A stretch of 64,000 nt of DNA from an uncultured Clostridia bacterium (GTDB lineage Bacteria; Bacillota; Clostridia; UMGS1810), in NCBI GenBank assembly GCA_934463115.1, contig CAKSIN010000011.1:12865-76864 (forward strand). Direction: 5' to 3'. The notes beneath the pieces are model-generated. The model did no database searches. It was not told the DNA's origin and worked only from the letters and a program-made list of their open reading frames with translations. A program made the position numbers and the translations under genes. Within the stretch, counting starts at the first letter, position 1. Each line of letters starts with the position of its first letter. Positions 33,384 to 41,800 of the stretch are shown in pieces.

Positions 33384-34032
33384 TCTTTTTGTAGCGGTAC
33401 TTACGTGTTTGCAGTTGTGCAAACCGATACAACTTAAAGCCGCTGACATTACACCGAAAATTGTAGTGACGAGCGTTTCTGTCGCTCTGGACGGATATAC
33501 ACGCATTGTTGGTTATATTTCAGGCGCCGAAAAGGATTCACAGGTAACATACCTGGTAACGACACAGATTGGCAAAGATGAAATTGTATACATTGATCAG
33601 AAGACATGCGGAAATAATGGAGCGTTCTATTTTACACACGGAATAAATCCGAAATTTTCAACTAAAGTAGTGAAATTTCGAATCGGTTCAAACACAGGCG
33701 CTAAAACGTGGAGTTTCAATTATTCTTTACCGGATATCCCACCGGGTATTGAGCATGTGGAAAATAATTCCGTTATGTACGGAGCGGATGTGTATAGCGT
33801 ACCGTCTGTATATTTGAATGCAACATATGTAACGGACAGCCTTTTTTATGGTGGAAATGTGATATATTACAAATTTGACGGACATTGGTATGACCTGCTC
33901 GATGAAAAAGCAACGTCAACCGCGTACCTTTTGGACACACGATATGCGGTAAGTGATGATGTAATGAAATCACTGCCGGTGCGATATTATTATTATGGAG
34001 CGCGACGCGTGAATTTTAAAAATACGGATTAA
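33358..34032 (+). CDS. Secreted beta-rich protein, possible lysogenic-conversion gene
   Basis: The 224-residue protein starts at ATG 33358 or 33361 behind GGCGGTG and overlaps the previous gene by 26 bp. A signal peptide (~residues 1-28, LKKISLFVAVLTCLQLCKP) is followed by an Ig-like region and a Tyr-rich end (VRYYYYGARRVN). No family is recognised. Export in the host suggests a surface or extracellular effect of lysogeny, or a role in lysis because of the location. Confidence 0.6.
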   Translation: MMRKLKKISLFVAVLTCLQLCKPIQLKAADITPKIVVTSVSVALDGYTRIVGYISGAEKDSQVTYLVTTQIGKDEIVYIDQKTCGNNGAFYFTHGINPKFSTKVVKFRIGSNTGAKTWSFNYSLPDIPPGIEHVENNSVMYGADVYSVPSVYLNATYVTDSLFYGGNVIYYKFDGHWYDLLDEKATSTAYLLDTRYAVSDDVMKSLPVRYYYYGARRVNFKNTD

Positions 34033-34049
34033 AAAAAAGGATGATTTTT

Positions 34050-34295
34050 ATGGAAATTTTAAGTAAGTTTATTGTGGGTTTGGTAATGGCAATATGCCTC
34101 TCAATCGGTTATATAATTAAGCATAGTCTTGATTTTATACCGAACAAGAAAATACCACTTATTCTCGGTGTTACTGGTATAATTATCAATATTTGGGTGA
34201 ATAAGGCATTTACTCCGGAAGTGTTGCTCGGTGGTCTTGCTTCCGGACTCGCAGCTACCGGCGCACATGAGGCAGTGAGGAATGTTAAGAAATGA
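34050..34295 (+). CDS. Holin (Hol44/Phage_holin_5_2 type)
   Basis: The 81-residue protein starts at ATG 34050; ATG 34041 is too close to AAAGG. Two or three hydrophobic spans (FIVGLVMAICLSIGYIIK, IPLILGVTGIIINIWVN, LLGGLASGLAATG) and the pattern VLLGGLASGLAATGAHE match the superfamily V holins of firmicute phages. It lets the endolysin reach the wall. Its stop overlaps the amidase start. Confidence 0.88.
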   Translation: MEILSKFIVGLVMAICLSIGYIIKHSLDFIPNKKIPLILGVTGIIINIWVNKAFTPEVLLGGLASGLAATGAHEAVRNVKK

Positions 34296-34960
34296 ATATA
34301 ATAACGACTCGCTGGAAATGGAAAAATAAACTAAGCAAAAGGAAGAGTACAAAGTACATCGTGCTGCACCACGCGGATGCAAATACGTGTACGGCGGCGC
34401 AAATTGACTCATGGCACAAAGCGCAGGGCTGGACAGGAATCGGATATCACTTTTTTGTGCGCAAAGACGGCTCAATATACGCAGGGCGCCCACTGGATAA
34501 AGTCGGCGCGCATGTTGAGGGATTCAATTCGTTCAGCGTTGGCATATGCGCCGAGGGTGACTATTCAAAACCCGGAGCAATGCCGGCGGCACAATACAAT
34601 GCAATTGTTGATTTGATAATGTATATTAAAAAAATATATCCGAGCGCAGCCGTAGTCGGGCATCGCGATTTGTACGCGACATCCTGCCCGGGGTACTATT
34701 ATCCGCTTGCTAAGATTCAGGAAGAACTGAAAGGAGAAATCACAATGAGCCAATATACAGAGCTGAAAGAAGAAATAAACAAATTAAAACCTACGTATTA
34801 CGATTGGACTCTTGCGTGTCCTACATGGTCTCAACCATATGTGCAGAAAGCTCTTGATATGGGGATATTAAAGGGTGATGATGCAGGGAGACTAAGACTC
34901 ACCGATGATAAGATTTTTTCGCTCGTTACCAATATGAGAATGAACGGGATTATGAAGTAG
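34292..34960 (+). CDS. N-acetylmuramoyl-L-alanine amidase endolysin
   Basis: The 222-residue protein has a PGRP/amidase-2 domain (about 12-150) with zinc ligands H29-H30 region (VLHHAD) and GHRDLYATSCPG (H and C), as in T7 lysozyme. It cuts the stem peptide from peptidoglycan at lysis. A coiled linker and a ~60-residue end (YYDWTLACPTWSQPYVQKAL) resemble an SLH/cell-wall-binding segment. No signal peptide is present, so it depends on the holin. It is the last phage gene. Confidence 0.9.
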   Translation: MNIITTRWKWKNKLSKRKSTKYIVLHHADANTCTAAQIDSWHKAQGWTGIGYHFFVRKDGSIYAGRPLDKVGAHVEGFNSFSVGICAEGDYSKPGAMPAAQYNAIVDLIMYIKKIYPSAAVVGHRDLYATSCPGYYYPLAKIQEELKGEITMSQYTELKEEINKLKPTYYDWTLACPTWSQPYVQKALDMGILKGDDAGRLRLTDDKIFSLVTNMRMNGIMK

Positions 34961-34998
34961 ATTTAAATTAAATTTAAATATTTTTTAAAACAAATTTA

Positions 34999-35036
34999 AA
35001 AGCCGATGGACTATTTTAAAGTCTGTCGGCTTTTTT
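34999..35036 (+). terminator. Intrinsic terminator ending the late operon
   Basis: AAAGCCGATGGAC and GTCTGTCGGCTTT pair over 13 positions (two G-U) around a 9-nt loop, followed by a T-run. It lies 39 bp after the amidase stop and overlaps the inner right-end site. Confidence 0.85.
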
Positions 35037-35079
35037 CAATTTGCGCGTTACACTTTTTCAATTTGCGCGCGCGGCTACA
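35032..35079 (-). other. Right phage terminus with two end-type sites R1 and R2
   Basis: TTTTTCAATTTGCGCG occurs at 35032-35047 and again at 35054-35069, 22 bp apart (two helical turns). Read inward from the end, TGTAG is followed 8 bp later by GCAAATTGAAAAA, the same offset as at the left end. R2 also carries TGTAAC as in L1 and L2. These are probable transposase-binding sites. Confidence 0.8.
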
Positions 35080-35084
35080 CCGGT
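35080..35084. repeat. Target-site duplication CCGGT, right copy
   Basis: CCGGT follows the right phage end GGCTACA directly and matches the left copy at 3467-3471. A 5-bp duplication is the standard footprint of MuA-family transposases. Confidence 0.93.
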
Positions 35085-35984
35085 GTACATCAAACCTGTA
35101 TTTTCAAAAGAAATATTCCGTGCACCCTCAAAGCGGAGCAGATTATTGCTGCCTACTATCATAATATCGGATTCGTCAAATTCGCCGCGCGGACAATAAT
35201 AAAGGTATCCGTCCTCGCGGTTGAAGCATGATTCACCCGGAATGTCTATGAAATTAACGGAATTACGGAGACAATATGCCGAACCGCTCCCTATTTCATA
35301 GTCAACCTTGGTTTTCAGACTGATAATTTTGTTTTCGTAATCAACTTTGTCCGCATACACAACAAATGACTTCCACTGTGCTTCGCCGCCGACTCCGCCA
35401 GGCCAGATACTGACCTGAAAATTAGCGTCTGTTATGCTGCAATCCGAACCGTAACAAAATTTTGTATTTGTCGGCTGTTCGCCGTTCGGCATACTTTGCG
35501 CGCGCAGATGTCCTGTATTCGGATAGCGTGAAATATTACTTATAACACCGTTTTCCACAACAAGACCGCCGCAGTCGTCGCCTGCCTTAATCCTGTAGAT
35601 ATTCTTTCTGTCTGTCTTTTCCCAGCCTGTTTTTGAATACAACGATGAAACAGTGGCGGAATCGCTGCCTATATATCTCACCTTATATCCGTTTGCCGGC
35701 GAATCGTTTTCATCAAACTCAATAGCTTCTTTCACAAGATATTTACCGTCTCCGATGAACACCGATATGTTTTGGCTTTTATTTTCTCTCAGTTTGCTTC
35801 TGACAGCTGTTTTTGCACGGGCAATGGTTTTGAACGGATGTTCCTTATCACCTGTATTTGCGTCACTGCCGCTTTGCGAAACATAAAAGCTGCTCTGATA
35901 CGGCTGGGCTTGCACATTAAATGTGCAAACCCCCTGCAATATTATCAAAAGTACCAATATATAATTTAATACTGTCTTTTTCAT
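35080..35984 (-). pseudogene. 5' fragment of right-handed beta-helix polysaccharide-active protein, split by prophage
   Basis: The frame starts at ATG 35984 behind GGAGGA (an in-frame codon at 36005 overlaps the upstream gene and is rejected). A signal peptide (KKTVLNYILVLLIILQGVC) is followed by FYVSQSGSDANTGDKEHPFKT, a common start of secreted beta-helix lyases, and by a region shared with the protein at 38822. It breaks at the phage end after YTG and would read 8 more residues of phage sequence to a stop at 35058. The truncated product lacks the main helix and should be inactive. The downstream part is at 1714-3471. Confidence 0.9.
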
Positions 35985-36001
35985 ACTGTTCCTCCGTAAT
36001 A

Positions 36002-38809
36002 TCAATTATCCAAAGAATTATACAGCGGTGTCATTTTTGAAAGGGAATCCCATGCCATAACTTTGCATACCGTATTGTCTTTTGTAACCGTATGCGAAAG
36101 AGTGATTCTTCCGTTTTCGGTGTTGGCGGACGCTTCTTTGGATATTGCCAAATATGCGTCGTATTTTCCGTCAACATATGTGCACAGCAGTACAACAAAC
36201 TCCTGAGGTGCATCTTTCATATTCGTGTACTCAATAACGGCATTGATTTCATCACCGGCTTTTAACGCTCCGCTGTTCGCGCTCAGCTTTATATCGGAAA
36301 TATAGAATTCCGGAGCAACGGTTCTGAAGGAATAATCCGACACGGCAATACTATTTCCGTATGTGTCCTCGAGTCCGCTGTCAAACGAAATTGCATACTC
36401 CGTTCCTTTTTCCAGCTCCTGCGCTGCAGAGAGGACATATGTGTAATCGTCTTTCTTTTCAACAGTGCAGGGAATATCATTGCCGCTGCGTTTGAGTCCG
36501 ATATTTTGCATTGTGCTTTCTTTGATTTTGTTTGAAAATTCAATTTCAAATTTTGCGCCATTTACGGGCTGTGAATTCCAGCTGCCGCTCTCCGGCAGAA
36601 TGTTTCTTACCTTTAACCCCTCCACCTTTTCAAGGCTGATATCATCTATACAATATGTATACTCTTTATCCTTTGCAGTATTGGGAAGATACTGACCGAT
36701 ATATATCATCGTAGGATCTGAGTCTAATGCGCTCAAATCCAATTCGGTTTCAAAGTATACCCATTCTCCGTCAAACAAATTTACATTTGCTTTCTGAGTA
36801 TATTTCGCCCCGGAAACTAAATTTACTGTAATTGTCGGTGTTATTGTAAAATCAGCGTCAATCGCTTTATATCGGCAACTATACCTATATACGCCTTTTC
36901 CGTACTCAATAACTTTTTTTGCAACAATATTCGCTCTCGGTCTGAATGATTCCCAATAATCAACGCCTGCCGGTTTAATTGTTTGAATGTAATGATTTCC
37001 CTCTATATCGCAAAGTCTCGTGTATGTTGTTTTCTGCTTTTCAAAGAAACTGTCAACATCGTCATCTTCAAAGCTGCCGTTTGTTATTGCCTCAATGGGC
37101 AAATCAAAATTCGGAGCGTCGTCGTCCGGTTTTTCCATGACCGTGAATGTCAATGTGTAGTCATTTTCGAGTGAGTTTCCCGAAACGGACTTTAATCCGT
37201 CCGAAACTGTTACGGTGTATGTTTTGCCGTAATCCTTATCGAATCCGACCGTTACATCGCCGCCCGAAACGGAGCAGGACGATGAAACAACCGTTTCGCC
37301 GCTTTTTACGGTTATTGCATTCAGTGTTTCGGCATCTATATTCTCGGAGAACGATATAACAACGTCTGTATCTTTTGTAACACCCGAAGAATTATTTTTT
37401 ACCGTTGTTCCCGTCACACTCATATTCTGTTCGGGCATGTCGGCAATCTTTACAAACGACATATCGTCAATAAGCAGAACATAATCCTTTGTGTTGTCAT
37501 TTGGAGTATACTGTGATATGTATACATCGCTTATCCCACAATCTGTCCAATCCGATATAGTCACATCAAATTTGCAGGTTGTCCACACTCCGTCAGTTAC
37601 TGTAACCTTGTATAAGCTGCCGGTATCCAGAATCGCCGCTTTATTTGCATCATTTACTTTTATTCTTGGGTTTAGCTCATATGTCCCGGAAGCGGATTTA
37701 TATTTGCACGTATATCTGTATGTGCCGCTGCCGTATTCCTTGACCTTTTTCAAAAGCTGTGCGGACTTCGGTCTGAAACAGCTCCAGTAGTTTGCGGTTT
37801 CCGCTCTGGTCATCTTTATATAATGATTACTTTCATCATCCGCTTCGCGGGTATATGTTGTTCCGTTTGCATCAAAATTGTTTGAAATATTCTCATCTTC
37901 AAAACTGCCGTTTGTCACCGTTTCAAGAATACCGTCCGACTTTGTTGTGAATGTATAGGTGTATTCGGATTCAAGCTCCGCACCGTTTGTTCCCTTTACA
38001 CTTGTCGGAATTATAATGCTGTAGTGCGTTTCGTATTCCATGGCAAAGTTTACCGTAAGCCCGCTCTCATTAACATCAAATGTTGCCGGAATATCTTTGC
38101 CGTCTGCCTTTACCTGTATTGCGCCAAGTGTGGTTTCATCAAGACTCGCCGAAAAGTTCAGCGTAACCTTGCTGCCCGGTTCAACATTTTTGCTGTCGTT
38201 TGCCGGAGAAACCGACAATACGGATAATGTTTCCGTCACCTTTGCAAATGACATATCATCAATAAAAAGAATATAATCCTTGGTATTATCATTCGGTGTA
38301 TACTGTGATATATATACATTCCCTAATCCCGTTTCAGACCAATCGGGAATCTCTACATCAAAGATAACGTCTGTCCATTTATCTTCACTTACTGTTACTT
38401 TGTACATATTTCCGGTATCTATTATATTCTTATTACTTTCATCTTTTAATATTACTCTCGGGTTCAGTTCAAATGTTCCCGACTCGGACTTGTATCGGCA
38501 TGTATATCTGTATGTGCCGCTGCCGTATTCCTTGACCTTTTCCAAAAGCTGTGCAGACTTCGGTCTGAAACAGCTCCAGTAGTTTGCGGTTGCTGCTCTT
38601 GTCATTTTTATATAATGATTACTTTCATCATCAGCTTCACGGGTATATGTTGTTCCGTTTGCGTCAAAATTACTTGAAATATTCTCATCTTCAAAACTGC
38701 CGTTTGTCACCGTTTCAAAACTCGGCGCACCCATAACCGCTGTCGGCAAAACCTGGCACAGCAGGAGTGCGGTTACAAGCAATGTAACTATAATACTTTT
38801 TGATTTCAT
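36002..38809 (-). CDS. Secreted protein with three binding modules and Ig-like spacers
   Basis: The 935-residue protein starts behind AAGGAGG with a signal peptide (~1-28). Three ~155-residue modules (about 30-195, 300-460, 590-740), each with NGSFE...GTTYTRE, ANYWSCFRPKS, YGSGTYRYTC and DDMSF, alternate with bacterial Ig-like domains of the Big_5 type (SVSPANDSKNVEPGSK). A final Fn3-like part ends KVMAWDSLSKMTPLY, an ending often seen in secreted clostridial proteins. The modules resemble CBM4/9/22-like jelly rolls and probably bind a polysaccharide; no catalytic motif is visible. Modules 1 and 2 are near-identical copies. It stands 13 bp after the beta-helix gene in the operon. Confidence 0.75.
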   Translation of the reverse strand: MKSKSIIVTLLVTALLLCQVLPTAVMGAPSFETVTNGSFEDENISSNFDANGTTYTREADDESNHYIKMTRAATANYWSCFRPKSAQLLEKVKEYGSGTYRYTCRYKSESGTFELNPRVILKDESNKNIIDTGNMYKVTVSEDKWTDVIFDVEIPDWSETGLGNVYISQYTPNDNTKDYILFIDDMSFAKVTETLSVLSVSPANDSKNVEPGSKVTLNFSASLDETTLGAIQVKADGKDIPATFDVNESGLTVNFAMEYETHYSIIIPTSVKGTNGAELESEYTYTFTTKSDGILETVTNGSFEDENISNNFDANGTTYTREADDESNHYIKMTRAETANYWSCFRPKSAQLLKKVKEYGSGTYRYTCKYKSASGTYELNPRIKVNDANKAAILDTGSLYKVTVTDGVWTTCKFDVTISDWTDCGISDVYISQYTPNDNTKDYVLLIDDMSFVKIADMPEQNMSVTGTTVKNNSSGVTKDTDVVISFSENIDAETLNAITVKSGETVVSSSCSVSGGDVTVGFDKDYGKTYTVTVSDGLKSVSGNSLENDYTLTFTVMEKPDDDAPNFDLPIEAITNGSFEDDDVDSFFEKQKTTYTRLCDIEGNHYIQTIKPAGVDYWESFRPRANIVAKKVIEYGKGVYRYSCRYKAIDADFTITPTITVNLVSGAKYTQKANVNLFDGEWVYFETELDLSALDSDPTMIYIGQYLPNTAKDKEYTYCIDDISLEKVEGLKVRNILPESGSWNSQPVNGAKFEIEFSNKIKESTMQNIGLKRSGNDIPCTVEKKDDYTYVLSAAQELEKGTEYAISFDSGLEDTYGNSIAVSDYSFRTVAPEFYISDIKLSANSGALKAGDEINAVIEYTNMKDAPQEFVVLLCTYVDGKYDAYLAISKEASANTENGRITLSHTVTKDNTVCKVMAWDSLSKMTPLYNSLDN
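37449..37926 (-). repeat. Direct repeat, copy 2 of a binding-module segment
   Basis: This stretch is highly similar at DNA level to 38241-38718, offset by exactly 792 bp (264 codons), including long identical runs around the YGSGTYRY and FRPKS codons. It indicates recent in-frame duplication of one module plus its Ig spacer. Confidence 0.85.
38241..38718 (-). repeat. Direct repeat, copy 1 of a binding-module segment
   Basis: Partner of 37449-37926 at an offset of 792 bp. The third module of the same protein and the two in the protein at 47430 are clearly diverged, so only this pair is recent. Confidence 0.85.
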
Positions 38810-38821
38810 TGTAAATCCTCC

Positions 38822-41800
38822 TTAATATCCAATGTACAAATCGGTAATTTCGCCGGCAATATACTCATCTTTTCCGGCGCCGCCGTATGCACACAGACCG
38901 ACTGTGAAATTACTTCCGTTATCAAAGGGTTCTTCTTTAACCATACTCCACCCTGTCTCTGACATAATATAACCGTATATCTTATTTCCGGACTTGTATA
39001 GTGCAAAATAGTAAGGCGTAATCGTGCCCTGCTTGGTTGCAGAAATATAACCGCTGTTCGGCTTTTCGGCATTTCTCCACACTGCTTGAGACGCTCCGTT
39101 AGCTCTGCCTCGGATATTAAAGTTATACGCATCTGCCGTATCTCCGGCACGCATCATCAGTCCGACACTCGCATCGGATGACGAAGTTGCATTTACAATG
39201 TCAATCTTGCCGACAATAACGGCTTCTTCACCCAATACCGTGTTTTTAAACTCCGCATATGTTGCCTGGTCGGCACTGTTCCAGATATTCTTACCGTTCG
39301 ACTTGATTATAATGCCTTTGTCGGAATTTTCAACATTTCCGTCGGCGTCATAATTCTTAACGTCAAAATCATCGGCAGAAGTAACCTTTTTGTCCGCCAC
39401 AAAGAATGTGCGGTCTATCTGTCTTATAAGTCCATCATAAAGAAATTCAAATTTGATATTTGTTATACCGGTCTTAAGTCCCTCTATATGAATTGCATTT
39501 CCGTCGTTTGAAGTAACTCTGCACAAATCGGGTTTTTCAATTGTAACACTTACATCAAGGTCTTTGAAATCAGCCTCTTTGCCGTTTACATATATTCCGT
39601 TGAGCACAAGTTCATTATCGGATTTTGTCAATACATACATCTTGTTGTTTAAGTATGTTCTGTTCAAATCAGACTCCAGAGCCTGGGTGTTGATAGTTTT
39701 TGTTACACGGCCATTCGGTGTATCCAGCAAAATATTTATTTTCATTGCACCGTTTCCGTTGACTTTGATTTTTCCCTTGTTTGTCAATGTTCCGAGCTCT
39801 TTATCATCTGTTCTGAAATAAATATCTCTTTCATTTCCTTTGATGTACTGCCCGTATTTTGTAACAAGAAGTGTTTCGTCGGACAAATCGTACACATCGT
39901 CACCGGTTAATACTCCGTTGTCAACTTTTCCGTTGTGTCTTATTTCAACGACCTCATCATCGACTATAACGTACATCTTCTTTGACGCGCTTTTTCCGTT
40001 TTTGGTAACGGAAACGGTTATCTCCGACACACCTTCGCCTTTGGCAGTCACAGTGCCGTCCGCGGAAACCTCCGCAACATTCGGATCGGAAGACGTATAA
40101 ACCATATCGGCGCCGGTAAGGTCAACATACTTTGTGTTTTCGCCCTTTCCCGTTACCTCAAGTTTTGTCTTTTCACCGTTTTTCATATTGATGTTTGCCT
40201 CACCGGAATGGGTTTTATCGGTTTTTACAAATATTGTCTTAAGGCTGCTGTCTCCGGCATCGCGTTTAAAGTCCTTGAGCAGCCCCATCTGTTCATAGTC
40301 AATATCTTCAAATCCCTGGATATATGACGGCGAATCGTAGCGGAGTCTGTAATCGTATTCCTCCGGTGCAACAAACTTCGGATCCGAAATGAGCGTATGC
40401 CTGTCGTAGCTTTCATTGTCGAGTTCTCTCCACTCTTTAAAATTGGTAGCTCCGTTCACTCCGTTGATTGTATAATTTTCTTCGCCCTCTGTACCCTCGT
40501 TGTAATATATGTTGTAATCGCAGTATCCTATCTTATGGAATGTCCAATTTGATACACCCATATATCTCGGGCCGCTGTTATAACAAATATTTCCATACCA
40601 TTTTTCGTCACGGCTCGAATATACCATAGTAGAAGTTGTGAAACCGCTTAAACCTGTAAAAACACCGTCAGTTTTATCAACTACACCCGAAAGGTATGTA
40701 AACGTATCCGAAACATAGCAGTCGGCGGCAATGTTGTTATGCGTGATACTGTTGTCACCCTTTGTAACATATACACCGCGAAGTTCTCCGCCCTTGTAAT
40801 AATCGGGGTATGTGGTCGGATCCTGTATATGCCATACAATATTGTTGTAAATATCTGCGTTGCGGCTCATGTCGTCAATATACAACGCATAGCTGTATTC
40901 CAGAGCTGCATAAGTATCATGAATACTGTTGTCGTGTACCTTGTTATATGCGCATTTACCGGTGTATATAGCTCCGGAATCCTGCCTCCACCTGTTTGTG
41001 GAATAAACATCATTATAGGCTATCTCGTTGCACTTTCCGGTAACCATATATTTTTCTATTTCTTCACGCGTATACTTGTGTCCGTCTGCCCAGTATGTGG
41101 GGAGTGAATACTCGGATGCTGCAATGAGTGTTCCGGAACCATCCATATCATGAATAACATTGTGGTTAAACCTATTATATCCGCTGTCCCATGTCATTAT
41201 TGTTCCAACACCCTTATTGATCTGACCTGTATCGTACATATGGTTGTTAATAATATCGTTTCTGCAAACGGCGGGAACGTATCTCTTATCGTCCTGCATC
41301 TTAACGGCAGCAGAGCCGACATTATAAATGCTGTTGCCGTATGCAAGGTTGTCAACGGCATAGTTATACATATCAATACCGCTCTCGCCGATGCAATTCA
41401 TCTTGCAGTTTAAAACGCTGATGTTCCTTCCGTTTGTTATGCGAACGGCAGACTGATATTGGTCTGTATACATCATATGCAATCCGTCCAAAGTGATATT
41501 TTTAGTCGCGTGCGCCTTCATATCCGATGTTGTATATGTAAGTATTGAACCAAACTGACCTACTTTATATTTAATTTCATTTTTATAATCATCAAATGTA
41601 AATATAGCGGATAATTTTTCGTCCGGCAAGTATATGTTTGACTCATCAAACTCACCTCTCGGCCAGTAATACAGCATACCGGTGTCTCTGTCAAGATAAA
41701 ACTCTCCCGGAGCGTCCAGCAAATCAAAGCTGTTCCTTACAAAATATGCCGTTCCCGTTCCGAATACATAGTCGCTATATCCACTCGTAACGGTTAATGC

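Larger units (their letters stand above)
3472..35079. mobile_element. Complete Mu-like transposable prophage with siphovirus structural genes
   Basis: The element spans 31,608 bp between two copies of the 5-bp target duplication CCGGT. Both ends begin TGTAG when read inward, and 13 bp in from each end is a matched block (GTAAACTGAAAAA on the left, GCAAATTGAAAAA on the right). It encodes repressor, DDE transposase, MuB-like ATPase, GemA, Mor, terminase, portal, capsid, tail tube, tape measure, baseplate, holin and amidase. All major modules look intact, so the phage may be inducible. No tail-sheath gene was recognised, which points to a long flexible tail rather than Mu's contractile one. Replicative transposition is inferred from the transposase and ends; 5-bp duplications are typical of the MuA family. 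Confidence 0.93.
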
